DNA of 64,000 bases from Streptomyces liliifuscus (GCF_016598615.1 NZ_CP066831.1:5084001-5148000); one strand, 5' to 3'. Numbered from the stretch's first letter, positions 6,976 to 14,971 are shown. Notes: generated from the letters alone by a model not told the origin. Numbers and translations are program-made.

Positions 6976-9204
6976 TCACCTACCGGCGGACAACCCGACC
7001 TGTCTGGTGGAGCCATGGTCCCCATCCGGCAGCGCGCGGGCAAGGTAGGGGTTCGACAGTTCCCGAAGAGGCAGCCCGAGCGAGCCCTTCGCGGCTCTGA
7101 GGGTCATCCCGTACGTGTCCACCGCACGGCTGACGTTGGGAGCGTCAAGGCTTGCGCCCGTGACCATGCGGTCGAGGTCCACGTAGGCGGAGCGGATGTT
7201 CTCCATCCACCGATACAGGTGCCAGTCCCGCTCCCAGTCCTTGGTGTGGGTGACGGGTAGAGCCTTGCTCCAGCGCTGGAACATGCGGACACGGATCTCG
7301 GGACGCGTCGGTGTGAGGTGCATGTGCCGGACCAGGTCGTAGAGCGGGTCGCCGACCATCGCCATCTCCCAGTCGATGATGGTGAGCGCCAACTTGTCGT
7401 TCCGGCGAACAAGGTTCCAGGGGTTCAGGTCCCCGTGCAGCAAGGCTGCCTGACGTGGCGTCATGTGGTGTCGGGCCAGAATCTCCTGCAGGCGGCCTGC
7501 GTTGGGCAGCCCAAGAACTCTTGCCAGTTGTTGTGTCTCCTTGGGCAGCTCATCCACCAGGCGGACGAGCAACTCCCTCAACCAGTCGAAAAAGCCGACG
7601 GCATCGGCGGTCGGGTCCAACGGTCCGTAGTCCACGTAGGCCAGGGCCCAGAGCTGGTCGACGAGCCCGTCAGCCTCGTGCGGCAGCAAGCCGTGCACGG
7701 GATGGCTGGGAGCCTGGCCGCTGTCATGCGGCCCGACGTACGTGTGAATCGCGAAGGGATCCTGCGCATGGCTGGTACCCAAAGCCAGCACTCGCGGTGC
7801 GGCGACGGCCGCTCCGGACTCCTCGATGGCCCGTAGCACGGCGTGCTCGCTGAGAAAGGTGGGCTCGCGACGGCTGACAGCGGCGACCTTGCGCCGCACC
7901 ATGACGGGGATTTCGACGCCCGGCACACGCACCACTGTGTTGAGGTGCGCAGTGCCCTTGAACACGTGGGCGGCCGGCGCGGCGCCCTCCGCCCTCAACG
8001 CGTCCAGTACAGCGGTGTGCGGGAAGTCCGAGGCCTCCAGGAGCCGCCCGTCGGGTTGCCAGTTGATGGTGGTGACGGCTTGGCGGTCCTGGCACCATTC
8101 GTTTCGGGACAGCTGCCACCGGTGCAGGACACGCTCGATCTCGGCCTCGTCCGGCACGGTGACGAGGCCCAGCGGTTCGGCCGCGGCCTCCAGTGCACGC
8201 CGCACCGCCTGTGTCGCCATCTCCAGGTACTTCTGGTCGAGCGAGACCTTCAGGGACTTCGCCGCTCGCATCACATCCGGATACAGGGACTGTGCCCGTT
8301 CGAAAGCGACATAGTGACCGAGATCCTGGCCAAGGCCCGCGACAGCCGTCGGCCTGACCCCTTGCATGGCGTTCGCCCAAGATTCAACGACGTCGTCCCA
8401 CTGATCCTTCGGGTACTGCATGCGGACCAGGTGGGTGGCCAGATCGTGCAAAGGGTCGCCGTAGGTCGCAAGCTCCCAGTCGACGCAGATCAGAGGCGGC
8501 TCGCCACGGTAGGTCACGATGACGTTGTCGCGGTGCAGATCCGTATGGAGCAGGCTGTATGGGCGCCGGGCCATCGCGGGCACTCGGTCCGCCAGCCGGA
8601 TCAGGGCGTCCTCGGGAACGCCGAGAGCGGCAAACAGTCCACCGAACTCGTGCCAATTGGGCTGACGGATCTGCCGATCGGCGAGACGCGCCAGCGTACG
8701 CAGGAACCCTTGGCTGTCCTTGTCGCTGCGCGGCCAGCCGTCCGGGAGCGGTGGTAACGCCTCCCGCCGCACCCGTGACATCTGGGCCAGCAGACCGGTC
8801 ATCGCCTCGACCAGCATGGAGTCCACCCGTTTGCCGTTCGGGCAGGCCATGGAGAGCGGAAGGCCCTCCACATAGCTGTGCACGGCTGTTTCACCACGTC
8901 GACGCAGACAACGCGGCACATGCGGCAACGTGCCCTCGATGGCGTCAAGGATGTCTGCTTCGCGCCAAGTCCTGATCACCACGGGCAGAGCTTCCGGTCG
9001 GGGCATCCGTACGGTCACGGAAGTACCCGGATCGCAGTTCACATGGCGCGCCATGGCCTCGGTCAGCGGCAACACATAGTTCCGGTTGTGATGGCCACCG
9101 CTCATCAAGCCGCTCTGCATCGCCACCCGTACGAAGGTGTCATACGCGTCGTTGGCGATACGTTGCTCCCTGGGCACAGGCCCGGGCGCCGGAGATGCGC
9201 CCAC
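6976..9204 (-). CDS. double-domain aminoglycoside-phosphotransferase-like kinase
   Basis: The 742 residues contain two APH/choline-kinase-type modules. The first has the catalytic loop HTDLHRDN near residue 220 and the metal motif VDWELATYGDPLHDLATH. The second has HGDLNPWN near 588 and IIDWEMAMVGDPLYDLVRH. Both loops keep the catalytic Asp and Asn, so both may be active. The first module, including HHNRNYVLPL near the N-terminus, is homologous to the single-module kinase at 10593-11675. GTG 9204 has AGGAG seven bases upstream. The stop codon is within four bases of a GTG in the following membrane-protein gene frame, so the two are probably one operon. It likely phosphorylates a hydroxyl on a small molecule in the cytosol. 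Substrate unknown; resistance is possible but the context suggests signalling. Confidence 0.82.
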   Translation of the reverse strand: MGASPAPGPVPREQRIANDAYDTFVRVAMQSGLMSGGHHNRNYVLPLTEAMARHVNCDPGTSVTVRMPRPEALPVVIRTWREADILDAIEGTLPHVPRCLRRRGETAVHSYVEGLPLSMACPNGKRVDSMLVEAMTGLLAQMSRVRREALPPLPDGWPRSDKDSQGFLRTLARLADRQIRQPNWHEFGGLFAALGVPEDALIRLADRVPAMARRPYSLLHTDLHRDNVIVTYRGEPPLICVDWELATYGDPLHDLATHLVRMQYPKDQWDDVVESWANAMQGVRPTAVAGLGQDLGHYVAFERAQSLYPDVMRAAKSLKVSLDQKYLEMATQAVRRALEAAAEPLGLVTVPDEAEIERVLHRWQLSRNEWCQDRQAVTTINWQPDGRLLEASDFPHTAVLDALRAEGAAPAAHVFKGTAHLNTVVRVPGVEIPVMVRRKVAAVSRREPTFLSEHAVLRAIEESGAAVAAPRVLALGTSHAQDPFAIHTYVGPHDSGQAPSHPVHGLLPHEADGLVDQLWALAYVDYGPLDPTADAVGFFDWLRELLVRLVDELPKETQQLARVLGLPNAGRLQEILARHHMTPRQAALLHGDLNPWNLVRRNDKLALTIIDWEMAMVGDPLYDLVRHMHLTPTRPEIRVRMFQRWSKALPVTHTKDWERDWHLYRWMENIRSAYVDLDRMVTGASLDAPNVSRAVDTYGMTLRAAKGSLGLPLRELSNPYLARALPDGDHGSTRQVGLSAGR

Positions 9205-9343
9205 TGGCCACTCCTGGGGGTGAAGGTGAGCAAACCTTAGCCGGGTCCTAGATCACTCACGACCGGAGACCGAAAGTGGCTGGTCTCAATGTGGTAACTG
9301 AGGTGTACGGGACATCCGAGGTGGGCATTAGGCATGCCTTTCC

Positions 9344-10216
9344 TCACTGCGCGAGCATGTCCCAGATCGAGTCGAACCAGGACTGCATGCTGCCGACGAA
9401 GACGGTTCCCGGGGAGTTCGGGTCGTCATCCCTCTCGTAGTGCGTCAGAGTCGCCCCGAGTCCCAGCACGTCCAACGCCACGACCTCCGCCCCGTCATCC
9501 AGCTCGATGTTCCGCTCGATCACCTCGTACGGACCGTGCAGCGCCTCACTGCCGTTGAGCAGGTAGAGCTTGAAGGTCGGCACCAATGGAACGTGACGAA
9601 TCCCGATGTCGACCGCGGGCACCAGATCGTCGGTCCGCAAGTCCCGCAGCGCTCCCCTCAGCGAGGCGGAGTGCCGCCTGGTGATCTCGTGCAGGCGATT
9701 CTGCAGGCGCAGGTCAGTCGGGTCGTCCTTGGTCCTCGGGTAAGGCAGCCTCAGCTCCTCGGACGGCAGCAACATGCGCACGGCGATTCGATCGGGAGAG
9801 ATATCGCGGTCCCGTATCCGCTCCGCCTGCATGCGGATGTGGGCGTCCAGAGACTCCGACGTCAGCGTGTAGACGTCCAAGGTCACCTCGGGAGCCTCGA
9901 ACGCTTCGTTGATGAACGACCGCAACGTCACCGCCTGCGCGGGGCGCACGGTCCTCGTCGCCGAGGAGTGGATTCGCTGCGCCTTGATCACCCTGGATCC
10001 GCTGCCCTGGCGGGTCTCGATCCAGCTCTCGTTGCCCAGCGCTCTCAGGACTCGCTGCACGGTGTCCCTGGAGACCCCGAACTCCTGGGCCAGAACACGC
10101 TGGGGCGGCAGAAGCGTTCCCAGGGGGTAGACGCCATTGGCCATACGGGCCCGCAGTTCGTCCGAGACTCTCTCGAACTCCCTGCCGCCACCGTCTACAA
10201 CTCCCTCTCCACTCAC
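9344..10216 (-). CDS. GntR-type wHTH regulator with shared C-terminal domain (copy 1)
   Basis: The 290-residue protein starts with a GntR winged helix (FERVSDELRARMANGVYPLGTLLPPQRVLAQEFGVSRDTVQRVLRAL), then a linker and the shared sensor-like domain (from about residue 95 to the end, with VRMLLPSEELRLPYPR, FKLYLLNGSEALHGPYEVI and the final SWFDSIWDML). The frame is open to a TTG at 10264, but GTG 10216 lies six bases after TACGGT, matching the leaderless layout of the two paralogues. It is more diverged from copies 2 and 3 than they are from each other. The kinase-membrane-protein operon follows on the same strand after 139 bases, and a 39-residue peptide gene points the other way. Probably an autoregulating repressor with a small-molecule ligand; this is inference. 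Confidence 0.82.
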   Translation of the reverse strand: MSGEGVVDGGGREFERVSDELRARMANGVYPLGTLLPPQRVLAQEFGVSRDTVQRVLRALGNESWIETRQGSGSRVIKAQRIHSSATRTVRPAQAVTLRSFINEAFEAPEVTLDVYTLTSESLDAHIRMQAERIRDRDISPDRIAVRMLLPSEELRLPYPRTKDDPTDLRLQNRLHEITRRHSASLRGALRDLRTDDLVPAVDIGIRHVPLVPTFKLYLLNGSEALHGPYEVIERNIELDDGAEVVALDVLGLGATLTHYERDDDPNSPGTVFVGSMQSWFDSIWDMLAQ

Positions 10217-10230
10217 AGCTGGACCGTACC
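10214..10230 (-). promoter_or_regulatory. -10 box and leaderless start of regulator 1
   Basis: On the minus strand TACGGT is followed by six bases (CCAGCT) and the GTG at 10216-10214. Regulators 2 and 3 show the same six-base spacing after TAGCGT and TAGTGT, which supports a leaderless transcript and the chosen start codon. Confidence 0.55.
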
Positions 10231-10299
10231 TCTTCCGGACGGCAGGCAAACCAATTTCAGTCAAGTGACCAGACCAACAGGCCTGCCAGTTAAGGGATC

Positions 10300-10360
10300 T
10301 AGAGATGCGGGGAAACCAACCTCAAGCCAACCAGTCCAATTGGTAGGCAAGTTGGCCGCT
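10300..10360. promoter_or_regulatory. cluster of TTGG/CCAA half-sites between regulator 1 and the 39-residue peptide gene
   Basis: Between 10312 and 10356 the sequence holds AACCAACC, GCCAACC, CCAATTGG (palindromic) and AAGTTGGCC. These are the same half-sites that form full palindromes beside the two paralogous regulators, so this is the likely binding region for regulator 1. Confidence 0.45.
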
Positions 10361-10390
10361 TCACTGAATGCGGCCAGAGGGGTGGGGTCC

Positions 10391-10510
10391 ATGTTCCTTC
10401 AAATCCTGCTGAACGCCGTTACGGTCGCCCTGACACTGGCGATGCAGTACGCGCTCGAGGCCTTGAGGCAGTGGCTCAGCAACCGCCGCTCCACTGCGGC
10501 AGCGGAATAG
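10391..10510 (+). CDS. 39-residue hydrophobic peptide opposite regulator 1
   Basis: The ATG at 10391 follows GAGGGGTGGGG and opens 39 codons. Residues 2-28 form one amphipathic-to-hydrophobic helix (FLQILLNAVTVALTLAMQYA and on), followed by RQWLSNRR and an Ala-rich tail, so a single membrane segment with a positive cytosolic end is likely. It occupies the position, opposite a shared-domain regulator, held by the 61-62 residue membrane proteins at the other two loci. Sequence similarity to them is weak (an aliphatic helix, then a Q-containing stretch). Function unknown; membrane signal, regulator or toxin-like peptide are all open. It is convergent with the single-module kinase gene. Confidence 0.6.
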   Translation: MFLQILLNAVTVALTLAMQYALEALRQWLSNRRSTAAAE

Positions 10511-10592
10511 CCTTCGCGGTGCCGGGGCGGAGGGTGTCGAGCCCGCTTCGACACACCGGCGGAGCCGACCTCCGCGCGTCCGGGGCAACCGA

Positions 10593-11675
10593 TCAGGTAA
10601 GGGCACGAACGCTCCGCCAGCGCAGTAACGCGGCCTCGGTCGCGAGCGGGCCCGGAACGGTCTCCAAGCCCAACGGCTCGGCGGCACTGCTCAGCACCCC
10701 CCACACCTTCAAGGCGGCTGAACGGAGTCGCCGTCGATCGAACTTCCCGTCAATGTCCATGGATTGCGACACCCGGATGACATCGGTGAAGACCGACTGG
10801 GCCTTCTTGAAGTCGAGCAGCCGCGGAAGATCCTCACGCCACCCCTGTGCACTGCCAGGTCTGATGTCCTCGACGACCTCGCACCAACGCCGGATCATCT
10901 GCCGTTCCTGCGCGGGCGGATACCGCATCAGATACAAGTGGGTGGCCAGGTCGTAGAGCGGGTCGCCGAACATCGCCAACTCCCAGTCGATGGCCCAGAG
11001 CTTCCCGTCCCGATCGAAGATGAAGTTCTCACGGTGCAGGTCGGCGTGCAGGAGACAGAACGGCCTGTCGTGCAGACCGGCCACCCGCGTCCTCAGCCGG
11101 CGAAAGGAGTGTGGTTCGAGGCCGAGAGCGGCGAACAGGTCTTTGTACTCGCTCAGATTCCGTTCATACACCTGGTCCTGCGTGAACGAGATGAGCGTTT
11201 CGAGGAAGCCCGCACTGTCACCTTCCGTCGCACGGTCCTCCGGCCGGCAACGGCGCTCCGCGACCAGAGTGGACGATGTGACGGTCACCAACTGGCGGAA
11301 CAGTCCGAGAATCTGGTCGAACACGAGGGACGGAAGAGCATCTCCGGACGGATGCAGCGCACCCAGCGTCGAGCCCTCCACGAATCGCTGCAGGTTCACA
11401 CCACTCACCCGGGCGACCTCGGGAATGACGTCGATCCGCCGCTGCAGGTCGTAGAGCAGGCGTTCCTCCGACCCGAAGCAACGCCGGTCGAACCACAACA
11501 GCCGCTCGCGCGGCTCCCGGATCTTCCATCGCCCCTGGAGACCGGATCCCTCCTCGGCAGACAGAGGGAAGACATAGGTTTCGTGGTGGTAGCCGCTGAG
11601 GGGGCCTTCAACTGCGTCCAGGGCAGCACTCATCGCTGCGACACGGGGCGGAGGTGCAGGTGCTTCGGGTGCCAT
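10593..11675 (-). CDS. aminoglycoside-phosphotransferase-like kinase, single module
   Basis: This 360-residue protein is one APH/choline-kinase-like module. The catalytic loop HADLHREN lies near residue 210 and the metal motif AIDWELAMFGDPLYDLATH near 230. The N-terminal SGYHHETYVFPL matches GGHHNRNYVLPL in the double kinase, and the region between (LFAALGLEPHSFRRL against LFAALGVPEDALIRL) also aligns, so the two share ancestry. ATG 11675 is used; an internal ATG at 11633 lacks a ribosome binding site. It follows the HAD phosphatase gene on the same strand after 140 bases. It probably transfers phosphate to a small hydroxylated substrate in the cytosol; the HAD neighbour may reverse that. Confidence 0.82.
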   Translation of the reverse strand: MAPEAPAPPPRVAAMSAALDAVEGPLSGYHHETYVFPLSAEEGSGLQGRWKIREPRERLLWFDRRCFGSEERLLYDLQRRIDVIPEVARVSGVNLQRFVEGSTLGALHPSGDALPSLVFDQILGLFRQLVTVTSSTLVAERRCRPEDRATEGDSAGFLETLISFTQDQVYERNLSEYKDLFAALGLEPHSFRRLRTRVAGLHDRPFCLLHADLHRENFIFDRDGKLWAIDWELAMFGDPLYDLATHLYLMRYPPAQERQMIRRWCEVVEDIRPGSAQGWREDLPRLLDFKKAQSVFTDVIRVSQSMDIDGKFDRRRLRSAALKVWGVLSSAAEPLGLETVPGPLATEAALLRWRSVRALT

Positions 11676-11815
11676 CGCCCCGTTTCTCTCTCAGACCGGT
11701 CGACGGGAGGTGGAGGCACGCTACTCCTCCGATACGCCGTAGCGTGTCAGAACCGTTTCAACTGGCCCCGACGTCATTGTGGGCGAGCACGGGAACGCCC
11801 CCGGCTCACGGCCCG

Positions 11816-12547
11816 TCACGCACGAAGCATGTCAAGTACCGGTTCAAGAGAGCCGACGACCACCTCCGCGCCCGCCTTCCTCAGTTCCTCCCCCTTGTCC
11901 TCGTTACGCGCGTAGCCGAGGAACGACACCCCGGCCTCCTTCGCGGCGACGAAGTCCGAGGGGGCGTCGCCGATCATCAGGGCCGCGGCGGGGGCGGCTC
12001 CCAGTGCGCTGAGGGCGCGGTTGAGGCAGTAGGGGTCGGGCTTGAGCCGGTTGAGTTCCTTGGTTCGGCCGTAGATGTTGGGCGCGAAGCAACCGATGAG
12101 GCCTCGGCTCTCCAGGTAACTGGCCGACGTGCGGGCCGAGTTGTTGGTGGCGATGGCCAGCCGGGCGCCCACCGCGCTCCAGGTTCGTATCAGCGGGTCC
12201 GCGAACTCGGTGGGCCAGGCGGAGGGGACTGCCTTGAGTTCCTGCTGGGTGAGGCGTTCCTCGAGTTCGACCACCAGATCGCTGTGCGGATGGCGGCGGT
12301 TGACGGCGTACAGGACCGCCATCGGGTCGGGGTGGACGCGTTCCTCCTCGGTCAGCAGTTCGCGCAGCCCCTGCCGCTCCAGCCACTCCACCAGATCCTT
12401 CGCCACCGTCTCCGCCGAGTGCCCCGCGAACAACCGACAGATCGGCCCGTCGAAGTCGAAGAGGATGAAGCGGGCGCGCTCGATCACTTCCTGGAGGTTC
12501 GCTGTCTCTGCTGCCACCGGACCAGTCTGCTTCGTATCAGGAGTCAC
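11816..12547 (-). CDS. HAD-family hydrolase
   Basis: The 243-residue protein has the HAD motifs in order: ILFDFDGPICRLF (nucleophile and acid Asp near residues 31 and 33), IATNNS (motif II), RLKPDPYCL (motif III Lys) and MIGDAPSDFVAAKEAG (motif IV). A helical cap of about 100 residues after motif I makes it a phosphoglycolate-phosphatase-like (subfamily I) enzyme. The start is GTG 12547, sharing one base with the stop of regulator 2 (TAGTG), so translation is probably coupled. The frame open further upstream is regulator 2 read in another frame. It should remove phosphate from a small metabolite in the cytosol. Its place between a regulator and a kinase suggests opposing control of one phosphorylated compound. 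Confidence 0.83.
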   Translation of the reverse strand: MTPDTKQTGPVAAETANLQEVIERARFILFDFDGPICRLFAGHSAETVAKDLVEWLERQGLRELLTEEERVHPDPMAVLYAVNRRHPHSDLVVELEERLTQQELKAVPSAWPTEFADPLIRTWSAVGARLAIATNNSARTSASYLESRGLIGCFAPNIYGRTKELNRLKPDPYCLNRALSALGAAPAAALMIGDAPSDFVAAKEAGVSFLGYARNEDKGEELRKAGAEVVVGSLEPVLDMLRA

Positions 12548-13419
12548 TAGGAGAGTGTCAGGTCCGTCGTAATGGTTTCCCAGAGGGCGTCGAACCACTT
12601 TTGGGACTGCTCGACGAAGGCGGCGTCGCGTTGGCCTGCCCTTTGCTCGAAGGAGAACAAGAGGGATGTGGAGCCCAGGGCGTCGTACATGTCCAGTGTG
12701 CCGCTGTCGCCGGCCTCCTCGCGCCTGGTGATCATGTAGTACGCGATCAGCGCCTCGACGCCGTTGAGCAGGTACAGCTTCACCGGCGGGGTGAACGGGA
12801 GTGCCCGGAAGGTCACGTTGACGTCGATGCCGTGGGAGGAGCGCAGCGACCTGAGGTTGTGGCGCAGGACGTGGCCCTGGGCATTGCGCATCTCCAGCCA
12901 GCGCTGGTGGACCGGATCCTCGGCCCCCTGCGCGTCCACCGAGACGGGGAAGGCGAGGTTGATGTCACGGGAGGGCAGGAGGATACGGACGCTGATCGAC
13001 TCCGGGCGGAGCTTGCCCTCGTGGATCAGGCGGACCGGTTCGCCGAGGGCCAGCATCAGGGTCTCGGCGGTGAGGCACGCGGCGTCCACCCGGACATGCG
13101 GCACGGCGAACGCCTCGACCAACTGCGGTGCCAACCCGACCATCGTGGGCTGAGGTTCGTCCCGCGCGGGGGTCACGTCCGCGATACGCGGGGGGCTGCC
13201 CTTGCTGACGTTGCTGAGCCGGCCCTCGTCCTGAAGTGCCCGCAGGGCCTGGCGGATCGTGCCGCGCTCCACGCCGAACTCCTCGGCGAGCTCCGCCTGA
13301 GTGGGCAGGCGGTCGCCGGAGCGCAGGTCACCCACGCGGATGCGGTCCCGCAGGATGTCGGCGATCTCCTGCGGCGAGAGCTTTCTGCTGCCGTTCACTG
13401 CCACGTTCTCCTGGGTCAC
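12547..13419 (-). CDS. GntR-type wHTH regulator with shared C-terminal domain (copy 2)
   Basis: The 290-residue protein has a winged helix (IADILRDRIRVGDLRSGDRLPTQAELAEEFGVERGTIRQALRAL) then the shared domain from about residue 90 (LVEAFAVPHVRVDAACLTAETL, ISVRILLPSRDINLAFP, VTFRALPFTPPVKLYLLNG and final WFDALWETI). It is close to copy 3 over its full length. GTG 13419 lies six bases after TAGCGT, so a leaderless start is chosen over the TTG at 13425. The HAD gene overlaps its stop codon and the kinase follows, giving a regulator-phosphatase-kinase order. The divergent 62-residue membrane protein and the palindrome at 13507-13521 point to autoregulation. Confidence 0.85.
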   Translation of the reverse strand: MTQENVAVNGSRKLSPQEIADILRDRIRVGDLRSGDRLPTQAELAEEFGVERGTIRQALRALQDEGRLSNVSKGSPPRIADVTPARDEPQPTMVGLAPQLVEAFAVPHVRVDAACLTAETLMLALGEPVRLIHEGKLRPESISVRILLPSRDINLAFPVSVDAQGAEDPVHQRWLEMRNAQGHVLRHNLRSLRSSHGIDVNVTFRALPFTPPVKLYLLNGVEALIAYYMITRREEAGDSGTLDMYDALGSTSLLFSFEQRAGQRDAAFVEQSQKWFDALWETITTDLTLS

Positions 13420-13431
13420 GACCAAACGCTA
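13417..13431 (-). promoter_or_regulatory. -10 box and leaderless start of regulator 2
   Basis: On the minus strand TAGCGT-TTGGTC-GTG closely matches TAGTGT-TTGGTT-GTG at regulator 3, and conservation extends upstream (AAGATGGAGCGGAGTTG against AAGATGGCGCGAAGTTG). This shared promoter block shows that both transcripts probably begin at or beside the GTG. Confidence 0.65.
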
Positions 13432-13506
13432 CAACTCCGCTCCATCTTAGGGGAGTTGTTTGAAAGTTGTTTTGAGGTAGGCACCAACTGGGGATATCTT
13501 AGTCAG

Positions 13507-13521
13507 AGTTGGCAACCAACT
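13507..13521. promoter_or_regulatory. palindromic operator AGTTGGCAACCAACT
   Basis: The 15-bp near-perfect palindrome AGTTGGCAACCAACT lies between regulator 2 and the divergent small membrane-protein gene. The same block with the following GAA-ATGGT-AAG-TT pattern recurs at 14972-15007, which marks it as a conserved site. The central GT/AC spacing fits GntR-family operators. Confidence 0.7.
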
Positions 13522-13587
13522 TAGCGAAGATGGTGGAAGGTTTGCCTCCTCTCGCAAGTAGTTGGCAAATGGGAAGGCTCCGCGCCT

Positions 13588-13712
13588 CTCCAGCATCGTC
13601 CCGCACCACCGCACCACACGCCCCACCCCATCGCACCCCGCCGCATCGCGCTCCACCGCCCCACACCGCCCGGCCCTCGCCCCGCCTCCGCCCCGCCCCC
13701 GCACAGCCCGAA
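13588..13712 (+). other. C-rich, G-poor leader before the 62-residue membrane protein gene
   Basis: The plus strand here is almost entirely C with A and few G (for example CACCACACGCCCCACCCCAT), with no reading frame of interest. If transcribed it would be an unstructured C-rich RNA, the kind of sequence Rho factor loads on. This is an inference from base composition only. Confidence 0.35.
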
Positions 13713-13732
13713 AGACCGAAGGAGGATCCACC

Positions 13733-13921
13733 ATGCCCGTCATCGCCTTCCTCTCCGCCGTCTTCGTCGTCACCTTCGAGCAGCTCGTCCAGTGGCGGTA
13801 CGGTCCCAGCGGCGTCGTCGGGCTGCTGCTGCTCACCATCGGCATCAAGGCCAAGAGCCCGACCTGCAGCTCGATCGGCGCCGTGATCCTCGCCCTCATG
13901 GTCTCCGGGCCCGCCCTATGA
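13733..13921 (+). CDS. 62-residue two-helix membrane protein opposite regulator 2
   Basis: ATG 13733 follows GAAGGAGGATCCACC, a strong ribosome binding site. The protein has two hydrophobic segments, residues 3-15 and about 28-37, plus a C-terminal one at 48-58, with a conserved FEQLVQ and GIKAK between them. It is clearly paralogous to the 61-residue protein at 15096-15281: the shared frame is FEQL-x-Q-x3-G-x2-GV, then GIKAK, then IGAVIL. Probably an integral membrane protein with a short charged loop. No named family recognised. It is divergent from regulator 2 and shares an operator-like palindrome with it. Confidence 0.75.
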   Translation: MPVIAFLSAVFVVTFEQLVQWRYGPSGVVGLLLLTIGIKAKSPTCSSIGAVILALMVSGPAL

Positions 13922-13982
13922 CCCGTACGAACTGCGAGGACGAAGCCCCACCCGAAGATCAGGTACCCATCTGTGGGAGACC

Positions 13983-14885
13983 TCAGCCCGTGAGCACCAG
14001 CTCGGAGCTGATGGTCTCCCACAGTGCGTTGAACCACAGATGGGACTGCTCGACGAACGTCGTGTCCCGCATCCCGTCACCCTGCTCGAAGGGGAACAGC
14101 ATGGACTGGGTCCCCTCGGCGTCGTACATCTCCAGGTACTCGTGGTCGATCTCCTCGCCGCGCCGCGTCAGCGTGTAGTACGCGAAGAGCGCCTCCGCGC
14201 CGTTGAGCAGGTAGAGCTTCACGGGCGGGGTGAACGGCAGGGCGCGGAAGGTGATGTGTACGTCGATGCCGTGCGTGGCCCGTAACGCCAGCAGGTTGTG
14301 CTTGAGGACCTGGCCCTGTGCGTTGCGGTGGGCCAGCCAGCGGCGCTGCAGCCGGTCGTCGACCGTGTCGTCCACCAGCGCCGGGAAGGCGAGGTCGATG
14401 TCGCTGGACGGCAGGAGCACCCGGACGTCGACCCTGGCCGGTTTTATTCGGCCCTCGTGGATGAGACGCAGCGGCTCACCCATCGCGAGAGTGAGGGAGA
14501 CCGCCGTCAGACACAGGGCGTCGATCTCCACGTGAGGGGCCGAGAAGGCCGCCGTGATCCGCGACGCGAGCGCCACCATGGTGGGCTGCGGCGGGGCTCC
14601 GGGCCCGGTCAGAGCGGGTCCCACGTCCTGGGCGACGGTCGCCGGGCTCCCTTTGGACACGTTGGACAGCAGGTGTTCCGACTGGAGGATGCGCAGCGCC
14701 TGGCGCACCGCCCCGCGCTCCACGCCGAACTCGTCGGCCAACTGGGCCTGTGTGGGCATGCGCTGCCCAGGCCGCAGCTCACCGGACCTGATCCGGGTGC
14801 GCAGCTCGTCGGCCACCTCGCGGTGTGACCGCTGTGGCTGTTGTGACCTCTTCCGCCCATTGACGGCGACGTGTTCCGGGTCCAC
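13983..14885 (-). CDS. GntR-type wHTH regulator with shared C-terminal domain (copy 3)
   Basis: The 300-residue protein carries a winged helix (VADELRTRIRSGELRPGQRMPTQAQLADEFGVERGAVRQALRIL) and the shared domain (ITAAFSAPHVEIDALCLTAVSL, VDVRVLLPSSDIDLAFP, ITFRALPFTPPVKLYLLNG, final WFNALWETI). It is the closest relative of copy 2. GTG 14885 sits six bases after TAGTGT and is chosen over the TTG at 14891. The basic, Gln-rich stretch RKRSQQPQRSHR near the N-terminus is absent from copy 2. No kinase or phosphatase gene follows it, so it may be a later duplicate that still controls the divergent 61-residue membrane protein. Confidence 0.84.
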   Translation of the reverse strand: MDPEHVAVNGRKRSQQPQRSHREVADELRTRIRSGELRPGQRMPTQAQLADEFGVERGAVRQALRILQSEHLLSNVSKGSPATVAQDVGPALTGPGAPPQPTMVALASRITAAFSAPHVEIDALCLTAVSLTLAMGEPLRLIHEGRIKPARVDVRVLLPSSDIDLAFPALVDDTVDDRLQRRWLAHRNAQGQVLKHNLLALRATHGIDVHITFRALPFTPPVKLYLLNGAEALFAYYTLTRRGEEIDHEYLEMYDAEGTQSMLFPFEQGDGMRDTTFVEQSHLWFNALWETISSELVLTG

Positions 14886-14897
14886 AACCAAACACTA
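14883..14897 (-). promoter_or_regulatory. -10 box and leaderless start of regulator 3
   Basis: TAGTGT on the minus strand, six bases before the GTG at 14885. The surrounding 35 bases match the regulator 2 promoter at most positions. Confidence 0.65.
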
Positions 14898-14971
14898 CAA
14901 CTTCGCGCCATCTTTGGGCAGTTATTGAGAAGGTGGTTATGAGACGCATCCAAGAGGAGATAACTTCAGTG

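Noticed and set aside
10217..10264. TTG 10264 start giving a 306-residue regulator 1
   Set aside because: The extra 16 residues lie in the promoter region, and the paralogues start at a GTG six bases after the -10 box.
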